Positions 1 through 5,863 of a stretch of DNA of 9,033 nt are shown here, piece by piece (position 1 is the first letter of the stretch; each line of letters begins with the position of its first letter). The DNA comes from an uncultured Muribaculaceae bacterium. GTDB taxonomy: Bacteria; Bacteroidota; Bacteroidia; Bacteroidales; Muribaculaceae. The stretch lies in contig CAJUBM010000117.1 in NCBI GenBank assembly GCA_910584735.1, positions 1 to 9,033 on the forward strand. Direction: 5' to 3'. The translations under genes and the position numbers were made by a program. Below the pieces are notes generated by a model. That model had not been told where the DNA came from. It did not search any database and saw nothing but the letters and a program-made list of their open reading frames with translations.

Positions 1-30
1 CTCTTTATTTGATGATTTCTAAACTAACGC

Positions 31-52
31 GATTTTATCGCACCAGTAGTAA
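31..52 (-). repeat. Left copy of edge repeat (TTTTATCGCACCA core)
   Basis: The core at 33-45 is the exact reverse complement of 8989-9001. With one 1-base indel and two mismatches the similarity spans about 22 bp, GATTTTATCGCACCA plus a TAGTAA-like tail. Relative to transcription of the nearest gene, both copies read TGGTGCGATAAAA in the sense direction, downstream of the last gene of each transcription unit. It could be a short dispersed intergenic repeat or the end of a mobile element. I cannot tell which from two copies. Confidence 0.45.
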
Positions 53-120
53 TTTTGGTTAAAGAATCAGAAATCGGATTTTTCACATCTGTGATAAAAG
101 TCCGACAATTATGTCCGCGT

Positions 121-153
121 CAAAATTAGCATACATTTATGAATAATCCTAAA
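121..153 (-). promoter_or_regulatory. Candidate leftward Bacteroides-type promoter
   Basis: On the minus strand TAATTTTG (121-128) matches the TAnnTTTG -7 consensus. TTTA at 150-153, 21 bp upstream, is a three-of-four match to the TTTG -33 box. It would drive a transcript leaving the window to the left. No start codon with a usable frame follows within the window, so the target gene is unseen. Confidence 0.3.
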
Positions 154-173
154 TTTTATGCATAAAATCAAAA

Positions 174-217
174 AATGCCCTCTGTTGGCGTCTTGATGGA
201 CGCAAACAGAGGGCATT
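174..217 (-). terminator. Rho-independent terminator of the yicC-to-lipoprotein unit
   Basis: The arms 174-192 and 199-217 pair over 19 bp with a single mismatch (187 against 204), around a 6-nt loop (193-198). On the minus strand the hairpin is followed by a run of six T, then GATTTT, the classic intrinsic terminator layout. The plus strand lacks a T-tract after the stem, so it acts mainly for leftward transcription. It lies 31 bp past the lipoprotein stop codon and marks the operon end. Confidence 0.92.
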
Positions 218-248
218 AAGCAACAAAATTATTTCAAGAAAATCAGGT

Positions 249-872
249 TTACGGCTGCTGACGGCGGAAAGTCAGATCTTTATGGCCTATTTCGCAAGAC
301 ATCAGGTTGTTGTCAATCTTTATATCCTCAATCTCCGTGAGGTTGGAGAATACGCTCGTGGCTGATTGCTGTATCTGCTGGGTGGCAAGACGCAGTGCAC
401 CGGGGCGCAGTGCCTCCAGACGCGAACTGCTCTCCTGTGTGAGCAGATTGTAGTTAAGTTGCACGGCCTGAGGGTCTACCGATACCTGCAACGATGAATA
501 ATCAAGATTTATAAGCAACTCATCATCGTCCTTAGCCTGGAATACGCCGGTAATCGTTGCCGCTCCGGAAGCTGTAATTGTGAGAGGTACACTTATGGAA
601 TCGCCGGCGGCCATCACATTATCTACGGTTATAAGAGCCGTCATTGTCACAGCACCCTCTGGCGAACCACCATTATTATTGAACTCTATAACCCTGACCA
701 TAGTAGTCCTTGTAGCCCCGGAATTAGCAATCTGCTCGGGAGCCGAACTCCATGTGCCGTTGAGTTCTTCAGCCAATTTGTCTTTTGACGAACACGAAGC
801 TGCCAACAATGCTACCAATGACGCGCAAAAGCCCAAGGAAGCATTTCTAACCTTTCTACCGAGTGTATTCAT
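249..872 (-). CDS. Predicted lipoprotein of unknown function
   Basis: This is a 207-residue protein that I do not recognise. A positively charged N-terminus (RKVRN) and a hydrophobic stretch (residues 12-25) lead to a lipobox-like LLAASC, with the lipidated Cys at 27, so export and anchoring to a membrane are likely. An LNGTW motif at 37-41 resembles the start of the lipocalin-like beta-barrel domains common in Bacteroidota lipoproteins. Alternating hydrophobic and polar residues at about 57-145 suggest beta strands, and residues 148-180 look helical. There is no catalytic signature. It is the last gene of the leftward unit, 51 bp after the ligA stop and 31 bp before a strong terminator. A weak hairpin with a T-tract sits in the gap upstream, so its expression may be lower than that of the housekeeping genes before it. 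The lipoprotein call is fairly secure; the fold is inference. Confidence 0.85.
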   Translation of the reverse strand: MNTLGRKVRNASLGFCASLVALLAASCSSKDKLAEELNGTWSSAPEQIANSGATRTTMVRVIEFNNNGGSPEGAVTMTALITVDNVMAAGDSISVPLTITASGAATITGVFQAKDDDELLINLDYSSLQVSVDPQAVQLNYNLLTQESSSRLEALRPGALRLATQQIQQSATSVFSNLTEIEDIKIDNNLMSCEIGHKDLTFRRQQP

Positions 873-893
873 ATTTTTTCACGTTTGTGTTAT

Positions 894-916
894 AAAAATA
901 GAACACGCCCGGCGTG
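894..916 (-). terminator. Weak terminator or attenuator after ligA
   Basis: On the minus strand CACGC-CGG-GCGTG (904-916) forms a 5-bp GC-rich hairpin starting 7 nt past the ligA stop codon. It is followed by TTCTATTTTTATA. The stem is short, so partial termination between ligA and the lipoprotein gene is more plausible than a full stop. Confidence 0.38.
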
Positions 917-923
917 GAAAGGT

Positions 924-2930
924 TTACTCCGTCCCAATCATATTCAGAAAATCGTCCTCACTGATTACAGGGATTCCCAGCGATGCGGCCTTCTCCCGTT
1001 TCGCCGGTCCCATATTTTCCCCTGCCAGCACATAATCGGTTTTCTTGGATATGGAGCTTACGTTTCGTCCGCCATTGCGCTCTATCAGGTCTTTATATTC
1101 ATCACGTGAATGGTGTGAGAACGTGCCGGAGATAACAAAAGCCTTCCCTTCCAAGCGGTTAGAAGTATCGCCGGCAACATCTTCCGCCACGGCCATCTGC
1201 AGCCCCACTTCCCGTAGACGCGCCACCGTCTGACGGTTCACCGGGTTTTTGAAGTACTCTATTATTGACTCGGCTATACGCGGTCCTATATCTTTCGCCG
1301 CCGCCAGTTCTTCGGCCGAGGCCGACATTATAAGGTCTATATCCGGGAAAGCCTTCACAAGTTTGCGAGCCACTGTATCCCCGACAAACGGAATGGAAAG
1401 AGCATATACAACGCGGTCAAAGGGCATCGTCTTGGAAGCCTCCAATCCTTCAAGAACCTTCTCGGCCGAACGTGGCCCGAATCCATCGAGTTTCAGAAGC
1501 TGGCCCTCCGTAAGGTCATAGAGGTCGGCTATACCTTTCACATATCCGGCATCAAATAGAGCCTGCGAGGTCTCCTCCCCTATACCGTCGATATTCATCA
1601 TCTTGCGACCCACGAAATGCTCGATGCGACCCACGATCTGTGGAGGACAGCCGAATTTGTTGGGACACTGCCAGGCCGCTTCCCCCTCTACCCTTACGAG
1701 AGGTGTGCCGCATGCCGGACAATGAGACACGAACCTTACAGGTTCGGCTCCCGGTTCCCGACCGTTCTCATCTACCCCGGTAATCTTAGGGATAATCTCC
1801 CCCCCTTTCTCCACATACAGCAGGTCATGCTGGTGTATGTCAAGGGTCTTCACTATATCCTCGTTGTGGAGGGACGCACGTCTTATCACGGTACCGGACA
1901 GCAACACCGGTTCAAGATTGGCTACAGGGGTCACTATACCCATGCGCCCCACCTCGAAAGACACGAATCTAAGGCGCGTCAGAGCCCTCTCTGCGGGAAA
2001 CTTGTAGGCTATAGCCCAACGGGGCGATTTGGCCGTGAATCCCAGGTTAAGCTGCTGGCGCAGGGAGTCCACTTTGAATACGAGACCGTCTGTAGCCACG
2101 GGAAGTTCCTTCCTGTGCTCATCCCAATATCTAACAAAGGCCTCAACCCCTTCCAGCGAGTCAAGGCGGGTCATTATGTCCGACACCTTGAACCCCCATT
2201 TCTTTGCCGCCATCATATTGTCATAATGGTTATCGGCAGGAAGCTCCGGCCCGAGGAGATAATAGAAATAAGCATCCAAGCCACGACGCGACACCTCGCG
2301 CGTATCCAGTGTCTTGAGCGTTCCGGCAGCCGCGTTACGCGGGTTGGCGAACAGCGGCTCCTCGTTGAACTCACGCTCCTTGTTCAGTCGGTCGAACTCC
2401 TTCCATGGCATAAGAATCTCGCCACGTATCTCAAAGAAGTCCGGCCAACCCTCACCCTGCAACTGCAAGGGGATGGACTTTATTGTCTTCACATTGGCCG
2501 TCACGACATCGCCGCGTATGCCGTCACCGCGTGTCACAGCCCTTACCAACCGCCCATGCTCGTAAATAAGGGAAATCGATGTGCCGTCGAACTTCATCTC
2601 TCCCGTCACCTCGAATCTCTCGCCGCCGAGGCCGGCACGTACACGTCCGAACCATTCATCGACCTCCTCGATTGAGTACGTATTGGAGAGCGACAGCATC
2701 GGGTGTATATGCTCCACCGAATCAAAGCCATGTGTAAGGTCGGAGCCTACACGCTGTGTGGGAGACAACGGGTCGGCAAACTCAGGATTCTCAGTCTCCA
2801 GTTTCTCCAGCTCCTTAAGAAGCATGTCGAACTCCCGATCGGAAATCTCTGGAGTATTCAAGACGTAATAATTATAGTTGTGGCGGTTTATTGTATCGCG
2901 CAATTGGCCGATACGCTCACGTACTGACAT
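924..2930 (-). CDS. ligA: NAD-dependent DNA ligase LigA
   Basis: It seals nicks in duplex DNA during replication and repair, using NAD+ as the adenylate donor and releasing NMN. The 668 residues give the full family architecture. The N-terminal Ia domain contacts NMN (residues about 1-70, with HNYNYYV and DREFD). The adenylation domain carries KFDG, with the AMP-accepting Lys at 113. An OB fold follows (about 318-400), then a four-Cys zinc site (C404, C407, C422, C428) and helix-hairpin-helix repeats (about 440-560). A C-terminal BRCT domain (about 592-668) includes SGTFS and a TDYVLAGE motif. All key residues I looked for are present, and this is normally an essential gene. It lies 56 bp after the DUF5063 stop, in a gap that holds a tandem 12-bp repeat. 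It shares the unit with nadD, whose pathway makes its cofactor. Confidence 0.98.
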   Translation of the reverse strand: MSVRERIGQLRDTINRHNYNYYVLNTPEISDREFDMLLKELEKLETENPEFADPLSPTQRVGSDLTHGFDSVEHIHPMLSLSNTYSIEEVDEWFGRVRAGLGGERFEVTGEMKFDGTSISLIYEHGRLVRAVTRGDGIRGDVVTANVKTIKSIPLQLQGEGWPDFFEIRGEILMPWKEFDRLNKEREFNEEPLFANPRNAAAGTLKTLDTREVSRRGLDAYFYYLLGPELPADNHYDNMMAAKKWGFKVSDIMTRLDSLEGVEAFVRYWDEHRKELPVATDGLVFKVDSLRQQLNLGFTAKSPRWAIAYKFPAERALTRLRFVSFEVGRMGIVTPVANLEPVLLSGTVIRRASLHNEDIVKTLDIHQHDLLYVEKGGEIIPKITGVDENGREPGAEPVRFVSHCPACGTPLVRVEGEAAWQCPNKFGCPPQIVGRIEHFVGRKMMNIDGIGEETSQALFDAGYVKGIADLYDLTEGQLLKLDGFGPRSAEKVLEGLEASKTMPFDRVVYALSIPFVGDTVARKLVKAFPDIDLIMSASAEELAAAKDIGPRIAESIIEYFKNPVNRQTVARLREVGLQMAVAEDVAGDTSNRLEGKAFVISGTFSHHSRDEYKDLIERNGGRNVSSISKKTDYVLAGENMGPAKREKAASLGIPVISEDDFLNMIGTE

Positions 2931-2955
2931 TTTCAGAGATATGGATTAGAGGTAG

Positions 2956-2987
2956 TTATCAAACATTAGGAGAGTTTATCAAACATT
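2956..2987. repeat. Tandem 12-bp direct repeat upstream of ligA
   Basis: TTATCAAACATT occurs at 2956-2967 and again at 2976-2987, exactly 20 bp apart. The pair nearly fills the DUF5063-ligA gap, and the second copy touches the DUF5063 stop codon. On the coding strand each reads AATGTTTGATAA. It could be a small tandem duplication or a pair of protein-binding half sites on the same helix face. Confidence 0.6.
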
Positions 2988-3496
2988 CATTCGCGATAGC
3001 GCAGATGGTTCAGCGCACGAAGCACGTTGCATAGCGGCGTACTCCAATATGAGCGGAAATCATCGCGAACGGCCATAATGGCAAGCTGCATATTAGCATC
3101 CGTAGCGTCATGGATGGTATTAAGGAAATTGTAAAGAACCTGGAATATATCGGCCAGTCCCTCGGAAACCGAAGCGGCTACCGGCGTATCGGAATATTTC
3201 ATATCCTCCTCAAACACCTCCAGATACACATCGTCAGGGCCGAGCAATGTCTCCACATTCCGGCGGATAGCCTCATAATAATCCTCATCGAGCACCTCCG
3301 TCAGGAATGGATCTTCATCCTCGAATACGGAATCAACCTTCAGATCTGTAGCCGATATATACAGTCGCGGGAGCAACCTGAGCATGTGGTCTATAAATTC
3401 ATCGCGTTCCGCCTCCCGGGCATCCTGAAGGGCCAGACGGTATTCGTTGCACAGACCGATAAAAGCTATCGAATTAGCATTAAGTATTGATTCCAT
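2987..3496 (-). CDS. DUF5063 family protein
   Basis: This is a 169-residue acidic protein with no signal peptide or membrane segment, so probably cytosolic. The layout matches DUF5063 as I know it from Bacteroidota: an N-terminal helical segment rich in charged residues (10-50), the signature YLEVFEEDMKYSDTPV (91-106), a helix SEGLADIFQVLYNFL (111-125), and a C-terminal block FRSYW...LRALNHLRY (147-167). The family has no assigned biochemical activity that I know of. It sits 23 bp after nadD and 56 bp before ligA, all on one strand, so it is probably co-transcribed with them. That context fits a basic cellular role but does not define one. The family call rests on remembered motifs, not on a search. 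Confidence 0.88.
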   Translation of the reverse strand: MESILNANSIAFIGLCNEYRLALQDAREAERDEFIDHMLRLLPRLYISATDLKVDSVFEDEDPFLTEVLDEDYYEAIRRNVETLLGPDDVYLEVFEEDMKYSDTPVAASVSEGLADIFQVLYNFLNTIHDATDANMQLAIMAVRDDFRSYWSTPLCNVLRALNHLRYRE

Positions 3497-3519
3497 AATC
3501 GTTCTACTGATTCTACAAA

Positions 3520-4101
3520 TTAACCCCCTTCCACGCCGTAAAGTCTGTGGGCCAGGATATATCTATATACCTTTTCATCCACCATATTGTTCACATCGCC
3601 ACCCTCTGCCAGCAACCGGCGTATGGCGGTTCCCGACATAGGAAGCAAGGGTGCATCCTGCAGGGTATCAGCCCCGAGTACAGGAGCGTCATTCCCACCC
3701 CGCCTATACACTATCGGGGCATATCTGCCCCGTAATGTAGCGGCATCGCGCCAGCGGTCAAACACCCTCCAGTTGTCCTCCCCCACGATAAGGCGGAAAC
3801 GGGAATCGGGATATTCTTCAGACAGGCGCGAGAGGGTATCGACCGTGTACGACGGACGCGGCATTGAAAGCTCCACGTCACATACACGGAGTGACGGATG
3901 TCCTTCAACGGCAAGGCGCAACATAGCTAATCGGTCCGTATCGGAGGCCAGATCCGTATCGCCGCTCTTCAACGGATTCAACGGCGAGAGCACCAGCCAC
4001 ACCTCATCCACCATACCAGATGCCGCTATGGCATCAGCCAGTGCGATATGCCCTAAATGAGGAGGATTGAACGACCCCCCGAAGAACCCGATCGTCTTCA
4101 T
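3520..4101 (-). CDS. nadD: Nicotinate-nucleotide adenylyltransferase NadD
   Basis: NadD transfers AMP from ATP to nicotinate mononucleotide, giving deamido-NAD, the penultimate step of NAD synthesis in the cytosol. The 193 residues open with the nucleotidyltransferase motif GGSFNPPHLGH (8-18), whose His15 and His18 bind the ATP phosphates. Next come SPLNPLK (39-45), PSYTVDTL (83-90) and GEDNWRVFDRW (107-117), typical of the nicotinate-specific pocket. MSGTAIR (155-161) is the family's C-terminal (S/T)xxxIR phosphate-binding motif. Length and order fit full-size bacterial NadD. It starts 14 bp after the gmk stop, so coupled expression is likely. Confidence 0.96.
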   Translation of the reverse strand: MKTIGFFGGSFNPPHLGHIALADAIAASGMVDEVWLVLSPLNPLKSGDTDLASDTDRLAMLRLAVEGHPSLRVCDVELSMPRPSYTVDTLSRLSEEYPDSRFRLIVGEDNWRVFDRWRDAATLRGRYAPIVYRRGGNDAPVLGADTLQDAPLLPMSGTAIRRLLAEGGDVNNMVDEKVYRYILAHRLYGVEGG

Positions 4102-4115
4102 GCTACCGAGTGGCC

Positions 4116-4685
4116 TCAGGCAATAAAATCGGTGATAATTCGCTCTATGGCAGAGATGGCGCGAGGCAGTTCGTCGTTGGTCACGACATGGTCGAACTTG
4201 TCCCGGAACGACATTTCATATTCGGCACGTCCCACACGCTCCTCTATAGCTTCAGGCGAGTCGCTGCCACGATTCTGCAGACGGCGGCGCAACTCATCTA
4301 TGCTTGGAGGCGCTATGAAGATGCTCACGGCATCATCACCGAACTGCTCGCGAACGTTCACACCGCCATGCACGTCAATGTCAAGAATCACATTATGTCC
4401 CTGCTCGACACGGTTCTGTATCTCGGAGCGCAAAGTGCCGTAGTAACGACCGGGATATACCTGCTCGTATTCTACAAAAGCTTTCTCTGCTATAAGGTCT
4501 TTAAATTGCTGGTCGGAGAGGAAATGATAGTTCACGCCGTCAACCTCTCCGGGACGAGGCTTGCGGTTGGTGGCTGAGACGGAGAACTCCAGGTCAAGTT
4601 CCCCTCTATCCATAATATCACCTATAATCGTTGATTTGCCGCATCCAGAAGGTGCGGAGATAATAATCAGTTTTCCCTTTTTCAT
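4116..4685 (-). CDS. gmk: Guanylate kinase
   Basis: Gmk phosphorylates GMP to GDP with ATP, an essential step of guanine nucleotide supply and recycling. The 189-residue protein has the P-loop SAPSGCGKST (10-19) and the GMP-binding segment TNRKPRPGE (39-47), with YHF at 53-55. It also has VEYEQVYPGRYYGT (71-84), which contributes to base and phosphate contacts, and the Walker B-like ILDIDVHGG (100-108). A lid region follows, with RRRLQNRG (133-140) and ERVGRAEYE (149-157). Nothing is missing. It lies 45 bp downstream of yicC and 14 bp upstream of nadD. The yicC-gmk adjacency is widespread in bacteria. A -7-like box just upstream could give it an extra promoter. Confidence 0.97.
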   Translation of the reverse strand: MKKGKLIIISAPSGCGKSTIIGDIMDRGELDLEFSVSATNRKPRPGEVDGVNYHFLSDQQFKDLIAEKAFVEYEQVYPGRYYGTLRSEIQNRVEQGHNVILDIDVHGGVNVREQFGDDAVSIFIAPPSIDELRRRLQNRGSDSPEAIEERVGRAEYEMSFRDKFDHVVTNDELPRAISAIERIITDFIA

Positions 4686-4715
4686 ATGTTAGTCTTAGGC
4701 AAGTTCGCAAAAAAG

Positions 4716-4723
4716 CAAATATA
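4716..4723 (-). promoter_or_regulatory. Possible internal -7 box upstream of gmk
   Basis: TATATTTG on the minus strand fits TAnnTTTG and lies 30 bp upstream of the gmk ATG, in the yicC-gmk gap. No TTTG occurs at the expected distance upstream, and the surroundings are AT-rich, so a chance match is possible. Confidence 0.25.
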
Positions 4724-4730
4724 TTTTGGA

Positions 4731-5606
4731 TTACATAGCGTTTAGAACCTGTTCCTTTATCTGTTCAAGCTCGTCTTTCATCTTTACGACAAGAATTTGC
4801 AGCTGGGCGTGGTTGCTTTTCGAACCAAGGGTGTTGATTTCGCGACCCATCTCCTGAGATATGAAGCCCAGCTTCTTTCCCTGTCCTGGATTTCCGTCAA
4901 GGGTTTCAATGAAATAACGCAGATGCTGGGCCAGGCGCTGCTTCTCTTCCGATATGTCAAGTTTCTCGATGTAGAATATCATCTCCTGTTCGAAACGCCC
5001 CTTGTCATATTCCACCTGGGGAATCGACCGCAGGGCATCTTCGATGCGCGAACGTATCTTCACTATACGTTCCGTCTCGTAAGCCGGAACATCACCGAGC
5101 AGAGCAGTTATGCGCTCTATCCGGCGTCTGAAAAACTCGTCAAGTTTCCGTCCCTCTGTAGCACGATAGTCCATCAGCCGCTCAACGGCCTGTGTAACAC
5201 CAAGCAATATGGCCTGACGTTCCTCATCGGAAACTTCGACAGCAGCCTCCCCTTTCACAGAGTCGGGGAAACGCAACAACACGCCGTACCAGTCCTCAGG
5301 CACAGGTATGCCCAATGCCTCAGAGGCAGCCTCTATCTGCTTCTTATAGCCGAGGAGAGCCGACACATTAATCTGCACGGCGGCATCCACGCCCGTATTC
5401 TCCACGTACATGACCAGTTCGACCTTGCCGCGCTCCAACCGCTGGGCCACAAGCGACCTCATCTCCGCCTCTAACGGGCGGTATCCTACGGGCACCCGCA
5501 TTGACAGGTCAAGCTGCTTGGAGTTAAGCGATTTAATCTCAAATGTGAATTTCTTCGTCTTGAATTCGACAACCGCACTGCCGAATCCGGTCATAGATAG
5601 TACCAT
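4731..5606 (-). CDS. yicC: YicC/YloC family endoribonuclease
   Basis: The 291 residues follow the full YicC/YloC layout. The N-terminal domain begins MVLSMTGFGS and continues with FEIKSLNSKQLDLSMRVP (22-39), which is highly conserved in the family. The central block is ATEGRKLDEFFRRRI (149-163). The C-terminal DUF1732 part has RFEQEMIFYIEKLDISEEKQRL (204-225) and GKKLGFISQEMGREINTLGSK (243-263). Members from E. coli and B. subtilis have been reported as endoribonucleases, so a cytosolic role in RNA cleavage is expected. The substrate here is unknown. It is the first gene of the leftward unit, followed by gmk as in many bacteria. A strong Bacteroides-type promoter precedes it. ATG at 5606 fits the usual start, four residues before the conserved MTGFG. 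Confidence 0.96.
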   Translation of the reverse strand: MVLSMTGFGSAVVEFKTKKFTFEIKSLNSKQLDLSMRVPVGYRPLEAEMRSLVAQRLERGKVELVMYVENTGVDAAVQINVSALLGYKKQIEAASEALGIPVPEDWYGVLLRFPDSVKGEAAVEVSDEERQAILLGVTQAVERLMDYRATEGRKLDEFFRRRIERITALLGDVPAYETERIVKIRSRIEDALRSIPQVEYDKGRFEQEMIFYIEKLDISEEKQRLAQHLRYFIETLDGNPGQGKKLGFISQEMGREINTLGSKSNHAQLQILVVKMKDELEQIKEQVLNAM

Positions 5607-5665
5607 GGTAATTAAATGCTGATTACGGAGGTTCTTCCCTACCGGAAATTACCCCGTTTTAACCG

Positions 5666-5696
5666 CAAAGTTATAAAATTCCGCAAATATCCCAAA
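5666..5696 (-). promoter_or_regulatory. Bacteroides-type promoter of the yicC-gmk-nadD-ligA unit
   Basis: On the minus strand a -33 box TTTG (5693-5696) and a -7 box TAACTTTG (5666-5673) are separated by exactly 19 bp. This is a full match to the Bacteroidota primary sigma consensus TTTG-N19-21-TAnnTTTG. Transcription would begin near 5659, giving a leader of about 50 nt before the yicC ATG at 5606. Confidence 0.75.
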
Positions 5697-5724
5697 AAGT
5701 TTTCCAAAACCAATCCTCAAGCCC

Positions 5725-5753
5725 GTTAAATTATTCAACGTGTTAAATTAACA
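5725..5753. promoter_or_regulatory. Paired TTAA-type palindromes in the divergent promoter region
   Basis: TGTTAAATTAACA (5741-5753) is a perfect palindrome with 6-bp arms around one base. GTTAAATTATTCAAC (5725-5739) is an imperfect one (12 of 15 positions symmetric). Both begin with GTTAAATT, and the starts are 17 bp apart. They lie between the leftward yicC promoter and the rightward GH3 start, as an operator for a dimeric regulator might. AT-rich DNA yields such palindromes by chance, so this is only a candidate. Confidence 0.35.
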
Positions 5754-5766
5754 ACAAAATTTAATG

Positions 5767-5806
5767 TCCCTTATAGGGAATGAGCCAAAATAAAGTGTTA
5801 AATTTG
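5767..5806 (+). promoter_or_regulatory. Candidate GH3 promoter: palindrome plus -7 box
   Basis: TAAATTTG at 5799-5806 matches the TAnnTTTG -7 box. Where the -33 TTTG would be expected there is instead a palindrome, TCCCT-TAT-AGGGA (5767-5779). Transcription would begin near 5813, about 50 nt upstream of the ATG at 5864. Lack of the -33 box with a palindrome in its place is the layout expected for an activator-dependent promoter, but that is inference. Confidence 0.42.
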
Positions 5807-5863
5807 CCCTTCCAAATCCGTTTCATCCCCGGCACCACCATTTCACCCGAAGAAAATCAGAAT

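Larger units (their letters stand above)
1..173. other. AT-rich intergenic DNA left of the operon terminator
   Basis: No convincing gene lies here. A short plus-strand frame open from the window edge (3-62) ends in TAA and could be the tail of a gene outside the window, but about 20 codons is too little to call. The stretch holds a small hairpin (GCGAT, 3-nt loop, ATCGC, 29-41), one copy of a 22-bp motif repeated at the right window edge (31-52), and a candidate leftward promoter box at 121-128. Composition is clearly more AT-rich than the flanking coding DNA. Confidence 0.6.

Noticed and set aside
80..103. TCAC-ATCT-GTGA hairpin with flanking T and A runs as a terminator
   Set aside because: The stem is 4 bp with a bulge, and neither strand has a proper GC-rich stem followed by T. 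It is too weak to annotate.
580..1035. Plus-strand frame of 151 codons spanning the lipoprotein-ligA junction
   Set aside because: It is antisense to two better-supported genes and to the hairpin between them, with no promoter or recognisable domain.
1617..2675. Long plus-strand open frame of 352 codons opposite ligA
   Set aside because: It lies wholly antisense to a LigA with complete catalytic and zinc motifs. Its translation shows no domain, and such long frames arise from the codon bias of the true strand.
4797..5474. Plus-strand frame of 225 codons opposite yicC
   Set aside because: It is a shadow of the yicC gene, whose conserved family blocks cover the same stretch on the other strand.
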